DNA of 26,656 nt from JBMNGG01 sp050949705 (lineage in GTDB: Bacteria; Bacillota; Thermosediminibacteria; Thermosediminibacterales; Tepidanaerobacteraceae), in the NCBI GenBank assembly GCA_050949705.1, contig JBMNGG010000012.1, positions 1-26,656 on the forward strand, in the 5' to 3' direction. The notes beneath the pieces were generated by a model. It saw only the letters and a list, made by a program, of their open reading frames with translations. It had not been told where the DNA came from and ran no database searches. Position 1 is the stretch's first letter; each line of letters starts with the position of its first letter. Positions 1-8,639 of the stretch are shown piece by piece. The position numbers and the translations under genes are program-made.

Positions 1-6
1 TATCAT
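1..6 (-). CDS. atpA: Probable first codons of ATP synthase alpha subunit (partial)
   Basis: An ATG at 6-4 overlaps the TGA stop of atpH in an ATGA arrangement, and a GAGAGGGGG ribosome-binding site lies about six bases upstream. In bacterial atp operons the gene after atpH is atpA, which encodes the catalytic-hexamer alpha subunit. Only two codons are inside the window, so the call rests on gene order and the start signal, not on protein sequence. Confidence 0.45.
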
Positions 7-542
7 AGGTAACCCCCTCTCTTTAAGCGTTCTCTTAAGATGTTCAACTCGGTTCTCACTGTACGATCGAAGATACGTCCGTCTACAAGAACATAAAATC
101 CACCTATTACTTCTGGGTCTACAGTAGCGTTTATTTCCACTTGCATATTTATTTTCTTAGATAATATTATACGGATGGACTCCATTTGTTTTTCTGTAAG
201 TGGCTTGGCTGATACAACTTTTGCGACTATTTTTCCTAAACGCCTGTTTGAGCGTTCAATGTATTCCGCTAAAGAAGGCACAATCAGTGACTCTCTATTT
301 TTTCGAATCATAAGATGAAGAAATCCCATCATATGTTTAGAAAGCTTATCTGAAAAAAAATTGTGGAAAAGTTCTTGTTTTGCCGAATCCGGAACACGAG
401 GATTTATGAGAAAGGCTTGCACATCAGGGTTTTTAAGTGTATTCCTTATCAAGACTGCTTGCTCTTTATCCTTTTCCATGGTACCGCTTTCCTCTGAAAG
501 TTCTAAAAGTGCATTTGCATATCTTTCCTTTAATTTTGCCAT
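3..542 (-). CDS. atpH: F0F1 ATP synthase delta subunit (OSCP)
   Basis: 179 residues, the usual length for the bacterial delta subunit. This subunit sits on top of the F1 head and ties it to the peripheral stalk b subunits. The N-terminal helical part begins MAKLKERYANALLELSEE. The C-terminal half has the family-typical stretch ending with DPEVIGGFYVLVDGRIFDRTVR, where the GG..V.VDG..DRTVR pattern is diagnostic. It starts at an ATG overlapping the last 13 bases of atpF, which implies translational coupling, and its stop overlaps the probable atpA start. It is intact and follows the canonical order B-E-F-H-A. Confidence 0.95.
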   Translation of the reverse strand: MAKLKERYANALLELSEESGTMEKDKEQAVLIRNTLKNPDVQAFLINPRVPDSAKQELFHNFFSDKLSKHMMGFLHLMIRKNRESLIVPSLAEYIERSNRRLGKIVAKVVSAKPLTEKQMESIRIILSKKINMQVEINATVDPEVIGGFYVLVDGRIFDRTVRTELNILRERLKRGGYL

Positions 543-1087
543 TGTGCTTCCTCCAGCTGAGCTATCGCTTCTTCGAAGAGTTTATCTTGAGTTTCATCAT
601 CTATATTTTGAGTAATGTATTTTCTAGCCATGAAAGAAGCAAGTTCGATAATATAAAGGCGTGTTTCTTCATGAAGACGTTTCTTATCTTCTGTGATACT
701 TTCTAATGTACGTTTCTTGATCTTGTAAGCTTCTTGTTTAGCTTCTTGCAATATTATTCTACTTTCATCAGCAGCCTTAAGGCGAGCAGCTTCAAGAATC
801 TCCATGCGTTCCTTATCTATGTTTTTTAATTTTGTATTATAATCAGCGATAAGCTCATTGGCTTTGGCCATGGTTGCATTTGCTTTGTCAATCTCGTTCT
901 GGATTTTTTCTGTGCGCTTTTGCAAAAAATCTTTGACAGGTTGATAAAGAATATAACCAAGTGCAAGAGCTAAGATAATTGCGTTGAATAATTGGATGCC
1001 TATACTAATTAGGGTCTGCATATCAAGACCAAAAACACGCCCTTCAGGCACAGTTTGAGCTAAGAACATCATACTATGCAATCCCAA
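530..1087 (-). CDS. atpF: F0F1 ATP synthase subunit b
   Basis: Peripheral stalk subunit of 185 residues. One membrane helix (about residues 25-50, LISIGIQLFNAIILALALGY) is followed by YQPVKDFLQKR and a long charged heptad-like coiled coil rich in K, E and A that reaches the delta-binding C-terminus. The start is uncertain. A TTG at 1087 follows AAAGGGGGCCA very closely, a second TTG lies at 1081, and ATG codons occur at 1072 and 1069. The strong purine tract favours one of the TTG starts. The gene overlaps atpH by 13 bases and lies 45 bases after atpE. Confidence 0.94.
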   Translation of the reverse strand: MGLHSMMFLAQTVPEGRVFGLDMQTLISIGIQLFNAIILALALGYILYQPVKDFLQKRTEKIQNEIDKANATMAKANELIADYNTKLKNIDKERMEILEAARLKAADESRIILQEAKQEAYKIKKRTLESITEDKKRLHEETRLYIIELASFMARKYITQNIDDETQDKLFEEAIAQLEEAQWQN

Positions 1088-1132
1088 TGGCCCCCTTTCA
1101 CTCTGTTTTGTACCAAATACATCAATCCTTGC

Positions 1133-1405
1133 TTACCCCAAGTATTTTACTAAGATATCTACCAAAGGATTTGCGTAGAGCATGATGATGGCAATCAAGA
1201 GACCATAGATTCCAGAAGTCTCCGCAAAAGCTAATCCAACAAACATAGCACTTCTGATATTATCAGCAGCTTCAGGCTGTCTTGCCATGGATTCGATTGC
1301 CTGGCAAATAATCCTTGACTGACCAAATGTGGTAAAGATACCGTTTGAAAGCGCAATGGCAGCTGCTATGTGTACTATACCGATAACAGTTCCTAAGTTT
1401 TCCAT
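1133..1405 (-). CDS. atpE: F0F1 ATP synthase subunit c, Na+-type ligand signature
   Basis: Rotor-ring proteolipid, 90 residues from the ATG at 1405, which has GGAGGAA nine bases upstream. An in-frame GTG at 1459 would add 18 hydrophilic residues and overlap atpB, so it is rejected. Two hydrophobic helices flank the polar loop MARQPEAADNI. Helix 2 reads GLAFAETSGIYGLLIAI, with the ion-binding Glu followed by Thr and, four residues later, Tyr. Helix 1 has Gln in FGQSR. Gln, Glu-Ser/Thr and Tyr at these positions match the Na+ ligands known from Ilyobacter-type c rings, so Na+ coupling is inferred. The Gly-rich GxGxGxG packing motif of helix 1 is largely replaced (AAAIALSNGIFTTFGQ), which is unusual. 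Confidence 0.95.
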   Translation of the reverse strand: MENLGTVIGIVHIAAAIALSNGIFTTFGQSRIICQAIESMARQPEAADNIRSAMFVGLAFAETSGIYGLLIAIIMLYANPLVDILVKYLG

Positions 1406-1452
1406 AAATAAATTCCTCCAATCGTATTTGTTTCTTAAGGTATTTACAGTGG

Positions 1453-2139
1453 TTACCAATTATCATCTGCCGCTATTCTAACAAACATCTGACTTATGGT
1501 AACAAATATATAGGTTTGCAAACCACCAAAAATCACATCAAAAAATGCATGCAGCAGTGCCGGTATGCCGAACTGGACAAATAATGGTGTCAGTGCATAA
1601 TAGAGTGTCAGAATAATCGTACCTGAAAGGATATTACCGTATAGACGAAAACTGAGAGAAACCGGCTTTGCCAACTCCCCAATCAAATTCATCGGGAAGA
1701 ATATAAAGTGTGGTTCAAGAAGACTCTTCACATAGTCACCTTTGCGATATTTGAAGCCCATGTAGTTCATAAGTACAAATGTAGCAAAGGCCAGTGCAAA
1801 GGTTGTAGCCCAGTCTGCAGTAGGTGCTCTAAGCCCTAAAATGCTAAAAATATTACATGAGAAAACAAACACAAAAACCATGAAATACCAGGGAGCTATA
1901 TAAGAGAGCTTTTCTCCTAAGGTGTTGCGGGCAAAGTTATCAAATGATTCCACAGCTGCTTCTATTAAGTTCTGGAGACCTGTAGGGATCTCTTTAAAAT
2001 TGCGAAGTTTAATACGTGCGATAATTGCTAGTACAATAAGAAAGAGCATTATAAGCCAGGTATTAAAAATCGTTTCTGTTATCCAGACTTCAACACCAGC
2101 AACATTTAAAACCCAAAGATTATCTATCGTTACACCCAC
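1453..2139 (-). CDS. atpB: F0F1 ATP synthase subunit a
   Basis: Stator channel subunit, 228 residues with five to six membrane helices. The essential Arg is in KPVSLSFRLYGNILSG, and the C-terminal helices end in GGLQTYIFVTISQMFVRIA, both hallmarks of the family. The start is a GTG at 2139 with GGCGGTGA upstream. The gene lies about 30 bases downstream of the atpI-like gene and 47 bases before the atpE start. Together with the c ring it forms the ion path; ion choice is set mainly by the c subunit. Confidence 0.96.
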   Translation of the reverse strand: MGVTIDNLWVLNVAGVEVWITETIFNTWLIMLFLIVLAIIARIKLRNFKEIPTGLQNLIEAAVESFDNFARNTLGEKLSYIAPWYFMVFVFVFSCNIFSILGLRAPTADWATTFALAFATFVLMNYMGFKYRKGDYVKSLLEPHFIFFPMNLIGELAKPVSLSFRLYGNILSGTIILTLYYALTPLFVQFGIPALLHAFFDVIFGGLQTYIFVTISQMFVRIAADDNW

Positions 2140-2168
2140 TGACTAATCACCGCCTAATTTTTTCAAAC

Positions 2169-2540
2169 TTAACTCTTTGATGTAAATTTAATGTTATATA
2201 CAGCAAGCTGAAAAGCTGATATACCAGCTACCACACCCCATAAACTAATTTGCGGCACAACAGCACCAACAAACAAGGCAATGCCAGAAAGAAAAAGTCT
2301 AAACACATGCTGTATACTCACATAAATTCCGGCTCGTGTCTGTTCCATTGCCAGTGCTTTGTCCACAGCATGTTCTAGGAGAAAGACTTTAGTGATACTG
2401 ACAGTAGAACCTAAGAAAACTCCATACATAAAGGGAAGGAAATCTAGCGATCGGTAATAGATTATAGAAAGCAAAATGCATATTAATGCAATTATTAAGA
2501 TTGTAAAAATCATTCTCTTTGCTAAATCAGACAATTCCAT
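2169..2540 (-). CDS. atpI: ATP synthase subunit I-like membrane protein
   Basis: 123 residues with four predicted membrane helices (roughly 10-30, 34-52, 72-95 and 98-115). Size, topology and location immediately upstream of atpB match the AtpI/ATP synthase I chain family, whose members assist c-ring assembly or Mg2+ uptake in some bacteria. The sequence family is weakly conserved, so the call depends heavily on position. It begins at an ATG and lies about 35 bases after atpZ in the same transcription unit. Confidence 0.75.
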   Translation of the reverse strand: MELSDLAKRMIFTILIIALICILLSIIYYRSLDFLPFMYGVFLGSTVSITKVFLLEHAVDKALAMEQTRAGIYVSIQHVFRLFLSGIALFVGAVVPQISLWGVVAGISAFQLAVYNIKFTSKS

Positions 2541-2575
2541 ATAATATCTCTCTTTCTTAACAAGCTCTCAGGTTG

Positions 2576-2812
2576 TCATTTCTCATCTTTGGGAATATTG
2601 AACATAGCCTTTATTGCAGCTCCCACACCTAGTAGAGAAAAAATCAATACCAACCAAGGGGATGTCCCCAGTAAAGTGTCTAAATATTTGCCCATCAAGA
2701 CACCTACCAATACAGATGCAGCCATAGTTATCCCTATTTGTGAGAAGTAGGCTAGGGCACGCAAAGTTTCCCTGTTCCTAGACCCTTTATTACCATCAGG
2801 ATGCTTGCTCAA
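2576..2812 (-). CDS. atpZ: AtpZ-like F0F1-ATPase accessory protein
   Basis: Small two-helix membrane protein. Helix 1 is roughly ISQIGITMAASVLVGVLMG and helix 2 follows the segment LDTLLGTSPW; the G.YLD..LGTSPW...... pattern is typical of the AtpZ/AtpI family next to atp operons. The reading frame is open from an ATG at 2854, but the first codons there encode an AGGGAGGAGG tract (about 2831-2822) that would be an ideal ribosome-binding site for the TTG at 2812. The TTG start gives 78 residues, a normal family length, and is preferred. It is the first gene of the operon, and in other bacteria its product forms a complex with AtpI that affects Mg2+/Ca2+ supply or assembly. Confidence 0.72.
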   Translation of the reverse strand: MSKHPDGNKGSRNRETLRALAYFSQIGITMAASVLVGVLMGKYLDTLLGTSPWLVLIFSLLGVGAAIKAMFNIPKDEK

Positions 2813-2890
2813 GAGAGCGTCCTCCTCCCTATAAAAATATGGTATCCTAAACATAAATTCAATCAGATAGCATATTTTTACTCAGTATAA

Positions 2891-2920
2891 ATCTTACCAC
2901 AAAAATAGGGATTTTATCAA
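2891..2920 (-). promoter_or_regulatory. Probable sigma-A promoter of the atp operon
   Basis: On the minus strand TTGATA (2920-2915) is separated by 18 bases from TAAGAT (2896-2891). The spacing and hexamers fit a vegetative promoter and would give a leader of about 70 bases before the atpZ start at 2812. No transcript data are available. Confidence 0.45.
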
Positions 2921-3324
2921 GCTCATCAGTATGGTACCACACTAGAAAAGTCAAACAATGTGAAATGGGAACTGCTTTAACGTACATATCAGAATAAAAA
3001 TGAAAGGCATTCTTCATGTATATGTGAAGCAGTATTGTTGCTTGGCACAATATTTAGAAGGGATTAAAGCCTATCTACATTAATGGAAATCAAAATATAT
3101 ATTGATGTATCCAGTCTCCTACCTACTGATATATTACATCAGGATTCTGGTTATCTATCAATATTTGAAGATTATAACAATCGTTTCTCTCTGGAGGATT
3201 GTAGACTATATCCCAAGTATAACCCCTATCCTGAGAGATGTATATCCCTCTTGCATTATTAGGTGGCCTGTTTATACCCGAAGTTAAATTAGAGCAGGTA
3301 TTTTATATATCTGGTTCGACTTTG
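2921..3324. other. Gene-free stretch between atp operon and EAL gene
   Basis: About 400 AT-rich bases. The open frames here are short, lack a ribosome-binding site and have no recognisable protein family. I see no tRNA-like cloverleaf and no clear U-tailed terminator. It separates the end of the EAL gene (upstream on the minus strand) from the atp promoter. Confidence 0.5.
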
Positions 3325-6139
3325 TTACCAATCTGATTGCTTTGACAGAAATTCAATTGCTTTTTCTTCATCTAGAGGCTTGCTTATAAAGTATCCCTGT
3401 ATCATATCACAATTCCATTTTTTAAGATATTGAAGCTGTCTTTTATCCTCTACACCCTCAGCAATTGAACAATGACCTAATTTATGTGTCATAGAAACGA
3501 TATCGCTCGCAATAGTCTTATCAGGATGAGTTTCAGTCAGCTTATCGATAAAATGTTTATCAATTTTGACGCAATCCACATTCCACTCACATTCCCTAGC
3601 AAGAGAGGAATATCCGGTTCCAAAATCATCGATTGCGACACAAATACCAGTATATCTTAATTTGTTTATTATGCGATTGACTTCATCATAGTCATCTGAG
3701 AATATTGACTCTGTAAGCTCAATACCGACATTTTTAGGATTAACCCGGAATTCGTCTATCATCTCAAAAAGATTCTCAACAAAATCACTTCTTAATAGTT
3801 GAATTACAGAAACGTTAATGCTAACTAACAAATTTTTGTATCCGTTATGCTCCAATCTTTTAAGAAAGCGCAAAGCCTGTCGGACTATTTTCTGACCAAT
3901 TGGAATTATGAGTTTCGTTTCTTCGGCTAGAGGAATCGAATTCTAAAGGAGAAACCAAACCTAACTTATTACTTTTTAATCTAGATAAGGCCTCAAAGCC
4001 ACATATTTGATTTGACCTAAGATCAAGTATTGGCTGATATTGTAGATATAAGCCACCATCATTGTCGTCATCAATAATATTAGCAAGCTCTCGTTTAATA
4101 TCATCTTCCCACATTATTTCTGATTCTATATGGCTGCCATAAAAACAAGGGCTAAATTCTGCATCAGAACTACTAATTGATTTTTCTGATGCAATCAAAA
4201 GTCTTTTTAAAAGTTCATCTACATCATGGTAGTTATCATCTATTTCAACAACTCCAATTCCAAATCCGATTCTTTCTGTTCTAAGTAATTCCCCTAAGGC
4301 ATTTGCAATGCTCTCACAAAGTAAGAGTAACTCGTTCTTATCCTTATATTCTTTCAGGTAAAAAACAAACTGATCTGTATGTGTATTAAATAACTTACAC
4401 TGATCTGAATAAAATTGTCTTAGCACATCTGCTGCTTTTTTTATGAGTTCCTGTGCATAATGAAATCCATAAGTTTTAGTCAGGGATTGAACTGTGCTTC
4501 AAATTAATGCTTAGAACAGCTCTTTTATTTGTTTTAAGTTCATTAGCATCTCTAATAAGAAGATTTTCTAAAACACGTCTGTTATGTAGACCTGTTAAAC
4601 CGTCATGTTCATTAATGTACCTTAAATTATTCTCTATTTCTTTACGGTCCGAGATATCAAGGATAATTCCCTCAAGGGCTTCAACTTCCCCCTGATCATT
4701 GTAAACACCTTGACCCAATTCCAAAACCCATTTCCTCTCACCCTCTGCAGTTACAATTTCATATTCATACTTGAAAGGTAACCGGCTTTCAATAACTCTT
4801 TTCCATTCCCTTTGTATGGGTTCACGATACTCCGGTGCAATAATACTAACAAAAGATCGATCCCTATTATACAAAAGGCTTTCTGAAGGATAACCGGTTA
4901 ATTCAGAACAACCGGAAGAAACATATTGCATTGTCCACTCACTATCATTATTGCACCTATAGGCTAATCCAGGCAAATGGGATAGAAATACTGCTTTACT
5001 GCGCTCACTCTCACTCAAAGCAGCAAATGTTGCCATACTTATGGTTATATCTTCAAGTAAACACAAGTGCATGGAGTGCTTATAAGGAAGGCCTATAAGA
5101 GGGGAAACCTTCATATTTGTCCACACACTTGTGCCATCAGGCCTCACGAAACGCTTTTTCATTGAATAACCACTTATTTCGCCATTTTTAAACTGTTCAT
5201 ATTTTTCCATATCTGCCTGCAGGTCTTCAGGATGAGTTAACTCAGGCCAGGTTATCGTCTCTAAATCCTCACTCGTTCGACCAAGTATTTTTTTGAACAT
5301 TGGGTTTATATTTGGCTGCCCAAACTCGGATTCGGGAATAAATTGCTGATCATTTATTATTGCAATACCAATAGGCGCCTGGGAAAACACACTTCGATAT
5401 AGTGCTTCATTATAAGATATTTTTTATTTAGGCTTCTAAGAGCAACATTTTTCATTCTTATGTGAATAAAGGCAAAATAAAGTATAAGGATACATATAGA
5501 AATAACAATATCCGGAATCATCTGCTTCCGAAGATTGGCAAACCACTCAGATGCGGAAAAGTCAATAGCGAAAACAGAAATTATGGTGCCATCTGAAGGG
5601 TCTTTAACCGGCGCAAGAGCACTGATCCAGGTACCCCAACGATCAGTTATGGGTTTAGTCAATGCACTCTCACCCGTTCTGAAAGGTTCCCAGTGAATAT
5701 CGTCTGCTTCTTCATAAATCTGTCCGGGTGATACATAATCAGGCGAATTAATTGGTTCCGAATCAAATAAAAAAATCAGATTACCGTCACGCTCACCATA
5801 AATGTAAGCAAAATGTATGGGGTTTATTGTTTCAACGAGTTTTGTCAGACTGTTCTTCGCCAAAATATACCCAGGTTTATCAGTATCATTGGTATCATCT
5901 AATATTTCAGCTATATGTTCAGGATGAAAAATGCTTTCTAAGGATTCCACTAGTTGCACTGCCTCATAAGAGGCAATATTCACATAGCGATTCCATGCAA
6001 ACTGTAGATAAAGTCCATTGAGTAGCAGTATGATTAACGTTAAAACAAAAAACCTAAAATTTTGTGTCGTTTTTAAGTCATTGGGCGAATCAGCTTTGTT
6101 TTGACCTTGTTTTCCTGCCATTGCACTTAAGATGTTCAT
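3325..6139 (-). pseudogene. Sensor-PAS-PAS-GGDEF(degenerate)-EAL protein, three frameshifts
   Basis: A c-di-GMP signalling protein of about 935 residues once three one-base shifts are bridged. The N-terminus (ATG 6139, AAAGGGG upstream) has a membrane helix, an extracytoplasmic sensor of about 155 residues and a second helix. PAS 1 starts at YRSVFSQAPIGIAI, and PAS 2 ends EGIILDISDRKEIE. A GGDEF domain begins HDGLTGLHNRR, but its signature reads HTDQF instead of GGDEF, so cyclase activity is unlikely. The EAL domain keeps GFEALSRL, SINVS, ELTES, DDFGTGYSSL, KIDK, AEGVE and QGYFISKP, so the phosphodiesterase residues are present. Shifts: A6 run at 5420-5425 (one A short); 4485-4493 (extra base; the frame resumes QSLTKTYGFHYAQEL); about 3937 (extra base; resumes IPLAEETKLIIPIGQ). 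No nonsense codon by substitution was seen, so recent breakage or sequence error is possible. Confidence 0.85.
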
Positions 6140-6282
6140 AATAACACCCCTTTAGGTAAAAATAAAGCACACAAGTTCTTTCTCTTTCATCGATTTTCAA
6201 ATCTATTGTTTTCGACACAAATCCTTAGTTTGCTAAATTTGTAACTTTATAACATAACTTTCCTTTCCTTCACTATTTTTCC

Positions 6283-6327
6283 AAAAAAATAGTGCTTGCA
6301 TTAATTATATCGCACAAGCACTATTTT
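6283..6327 (-). terminator. Rho-independent terminator
   Basis: A 13-bp inverted repeat, AAAATAGTGCTTG (6286-6298) and CAAGCACTATTTT (6315-6327), has a 16-base loop. Read on the minus strand it is followed by seven Ts. It lies downstream of the ferredoxin gene and upstream of the PAS/EAL gene, both on the minus strand. Two further CACTATTTT copies flank it (6271 and 6334). Confidence 0.65.
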
Positions 6328-6413
6328 ACAACACTATTTTACATTTTTTTTACAAATTAATCATGATGTTGATTAAGTAAGACCTTCTATATCTTCTGTA
6401 TTTTTATTATCCT

Positions 6414-6610
6414 TCATATTTTCACAGCTGGTGCTTTTAATAAAGTACCAGTTTTTGTGTAGTGGATAGCATCCTTAGGACATACCTTTTGGCAGTACGT
6501 GCATTGCAAACATTGTGAAGTTTCAATTTCAGCCTTTTTATCTATTGAGTTAACCTTTATTGCTTCGGAAGGACAAACCTTCTCACATAGTTTGCACCCA
6601 ATACAGCCAT
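6414..6610 (-). pseudogene. Small 2[4Fe-4S] ferredoxin, frameshift at start
   Basis: About 65 residues with two cluster motifs, CIGCKLCEKVCP and CLQCTYCQKVCP, separated by about 25 residues. This is a bacterial dicluster ferredoxin, a small cytoplasmic electron carrier. AAAGG lies seven bases before the ATG at 6610, but that ATG opens a frame that stops at once. The ferredoxin frame begins one base off, right after ATGGC, so a single missing base near 6605 breaks the gene. Without that ATG the cysteine frame has only a TAA upstream (6623-6621). It lies 11 bases after the exonuclease III stop and is probably cotranscribed. It could instead be a fragment of a longer iron-sulfur protein such as an RnfB C-terminus. 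Confidence 0.6.
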
Positions 6611-6626
6611 GGTATATCCTTTATAC

Positions 6627-7454
6627 CTACAAGTCAATTTCCAGCAATATAGGCGTGTGGTCTTGTCTTGGTCCTGAATCAATCATTTCTGATTTTAGAA
6701 CCTTATCTGCAATCCTATCACTCACCAACCAATAATCAATCCTCCAGCCAGAATTATTAACTTTGCTTGTTCTAGCACGCTGAGCCCACCAGGAATAAAC
6801 ACCTGTAACATCACCATGTATATAACGAAATGTATCTGTAAAGCCTCTTTTTAGAAGGTTTGTAAAACCTTCACGCTCCTCATAAGTAAATCCAGCTGAA
6901 TTACGATTGTTATTGGGATGGGCTAAATCAATTTCTTTATGAGCTACATTAAAATCACCTGTTGCAACAACATATTTTTCTTTATCCAGGTTTTCTAGAT
7001 AGTCAGCATATTTAATATCCCAAATCTGGCGTTCCTTTAAACGATTTAAGCCTTCCCCTGCATTTGGGGTATATACTTGTGTTAAGAAAAAGTCATCAAA
7101 TTCTAATGTGATAATCCTGCCTTCAAAATCCATAGTGTCAGGTGCACCGATTTTCGGAAAGCTTACCCTTGGCTTTAAACTCTTCTTATATAAAAACATG
7201 GTTCCGGCATAACCCTTGCGTGCTGGTTCTACTGAGCTATTCCACACAATTTCATACTCTGGAAACTTTTCATTTAATATTGCTAATTGCTTTTTAGTGG
7301 GTCCATTACTTGGTAGCTTTGTCTCTTGTATGGCAATAACTTCTGGGTTGATTTCTATAATAGTATTTATTACTTCTCGACTTAATACAGCTCGCGGCGA
7401 AGCACCCGTTAATGCTGCATTTAATGAATCAATATTCCATGAAATAAACTTCAA
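6627..7454 (-). CDS. xth: Exodeoxyribonuclease III / AP endonuclease
   Basis: 275 residues of the EEP nuclease fold, acting in base-excision repair on abasic sites and 3' ends. All family motifs are visible in order: SWNIDSLNAAL, AIQETKLP (metal Glu), TQVYTPNAGEGL, VATGDFNVAHKEIDL (catalytic Asp and Asn), GWRIDYWLVSDRI and the final DHTPILLEI (catalytic Asp-His). The start is a TTG at 7454 preceded by GGAGGAGAAGG. It is intact, in contrast to its neighbours. Confidence 0.96.
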   Translation of the reverse strand: MKFISWNIDSLNAALTGASPRAVLSREVINTIIEINPEVIAIQETKLPSNGPTKKQLAILNEKFPEYEIVWNSSVEPARKGYAGTMFLYKKSLKPRVSFPKIGAPDTMDFEGRIITLEFDDFFLTQVYTPNAGEGLNRLKERQIWDIKYADYLENLDKEKYVVATGDFNVAHKEIDLAHPNNNRNSAGFTYEEREGFTNLLKRGFTDTFRYIHGDVTGVYSWWAQRARTSKVNNSGWRIDYWLVSDRIADKVLKSEMIDSGPRQDHTPILLEIDL

Positions 7455-7544
7455 ACCTTCTCCTCCTCATTATTAGAGCTTGTAATACTTTGATAAATTA
7501 TTTATTTCTTAATTCTTTATATAGGACTCTTCCTACTTCTTACA

Positions 7545-8060
7545 TCACCAACCTGTAAACTCCTTATCTTCAAATAACCAGTTAAGGGCTCCATCGATTC
7601 CATATAACACTTTTGAACAGCTTTTCTAAATTCCTCCGGGAAAAAACTTTCTTTAAATACTTGAGCATCGTTATTCTTGGCGTACCTTTCAAGTTTTTTA
7701 CTATTTTAACCCTTATACATTCTTTTGTAAACTGTTTCGGCTATAAGGCGATCTCCCTCAGTGAATTTCCCTTTATATCTTTCATTAACTCGTTTAATGA
7801 TTTCTTCCAAAAACTCATCTTCATCAGCTGGTTTACCATCTGTATTAATGGTTTTAGGATTCTCAAGTTTATATTCTTCGCTTGAATCCAGGACAATGTC
7901 TGCCTTAAATATTTGCTCAAGCTTATAAAATTCTAGTTTTAATTTGTCTTCTAATTCAATACTGGCTTCTTTTACTCAAGACAGCATTTTTTCAAGATAT
8001 GTTGCAAAAACATATTCTTTATGTAGTCCTTTATCTTCTTGGGTGTAAATATTTAATAAT
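7545..8060 (-). pseudogene. hsdR: Remnant of type I restriction enzyme HsdR C-terminus
   Basis: The minus strand translates to a C-terminal HsdR-like stretch. Pieces include LHKEYVFATYLEKMLS, KEASIELEDKLKLEFYKL, EEIIKRVNERYKGKFTEGDR, KKLERYAKNNDAQVF and FPEEFRKAVQKCYMES. It ends NWLFEDKEFTGW at a TGA (7547-7545). The frame is interrupted by a TGA at 7978-7976, a TAA at 7708-7706, and a frameshift between CYMES and ALNWLFEDKEF. No start codon, helicase motifs or hsdM/hsdS are present, so only the last 170 or so residues of a roughly 1000-residue protein remain. Its upstream end runs, in a different frame, into the 3' end of the xre gene. In-frame stops make this a genuine relic rather than sequencing noise. 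The family call is from recalled motif resemblance. Confidence 0.65.
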
Positions 8061-8639
8061 AGAACCAATGCCCATGCCTATTGCTGAAACAATCATCCCA
8101 GGTAAAAGCATACTGACATCAGGGATATTAAACTTATTAAAACTTATCATATTAGCCAAACTAAATGTCGCATAAGATGCCAGCATATACATCACTCCAA
8201 AGAAAATAGTCAAAAACCATTTCTTGTTTGACCACCCTTTGTCTTTTCCTATAAAAATTGAAGTTATTAATGTACTAACGGGTAAAACAATGTACAATGA
8301 CATTATAGAATATCCCATCGCATCTGACCCTCCACCAAGCCAAAAAACAATTACTACCCCAGCCCAAATAACAAGATAAGTCATAATCTGAATTAACTTT
8401 GAGAATTTCATCTTACTTTTAACTACATTTGTACTTTCCTCCAAGTACTCTATCATCTTTTTATCCTCCTTCAATAACTCATCTAAGGTGATGGAGTAAA
8501 GGTTGGATAACTCAATAACTCTAACTATATCTGGATAAGTTTTTTCATTTTCCCAATTTGAAATCGTCTGTCTGGATACAGATAGTCTTTCTGCAACCTG
8601 TTCCTGCGTAAAATTCATTTTCAACCTTGCGTCTTTCAA
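8031..8639 (-). CDS. XRE-family regulator with C-terminal membrane helices
   Basis: An N-terminal Cro/C1-type helix-turn-helix (FTQEQVAERLSVSRQTISNWENEKTYPD in sequence order, about residues 10-38) continues into LDELLKED. A linker and four hydrophobic helices fill residues 80-195. This HTH-plus-membrane layout is common in Firmicutes regulators with unknown ligands. I annotate the TTG at 8639. However, the family usually has a few more N-terminal residues, and upstream codons ATA GAT ATA GGA AAG AGG would add them. The ATA at 8657 sits eight bases after GGAGG, so initiation there (or a mutated ATG) is likely. The last residues overlap the HsdR remnant in another frame, so the native C-terminus may have been replaced. 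Confidence 0.8.
   Translation of the reverse strand: MKDARLKMNFTQEQVAERLSVSRQTISNWENEKTYPDIVRVIELSNLYSITLDELLKEDKKMIEYLEESTNVVKSKMKFSKLIQIMTYLVIWAGVVIVFWLGGGSDAMGYSIMSLYIVLPVSTLITSIFIGKDKGWSNKKWFLTIFFGVMYMLASYATFSLANMISFNKFNIPDVSMLLPGMIVSAIGMGIGSIIKYLHPRR

Noticed and set aside
1133..1459. Longer atpE start adding 18 residues (GTG at 1459)
   Set aside because: The extension is polar, overlaps atpB and lacks a ribosome-binding site, whereas the ATG at 1405 has GGAGGAA at ideal distance.
3102..3287. Plus-strand 61-codon frame in the gap after the EAL gene
   Set aside because: No ribosome-binding site, no family resemblance; probably chance.
6271..6342. Three CACTATTTT copies as an operator array
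   Set aside because: Two of them are explained by the terminator stem and its flank; spacing is irregular and no regulator is adjacent.
7976..7978. TGA recoding (selenocysteine or Trp) in the HsdR remnant
   Set aside because: A separate in-frame TAA and a frameshift occur in the same remnant, and TGA acts as a normal stop in asrA, atpH and others.
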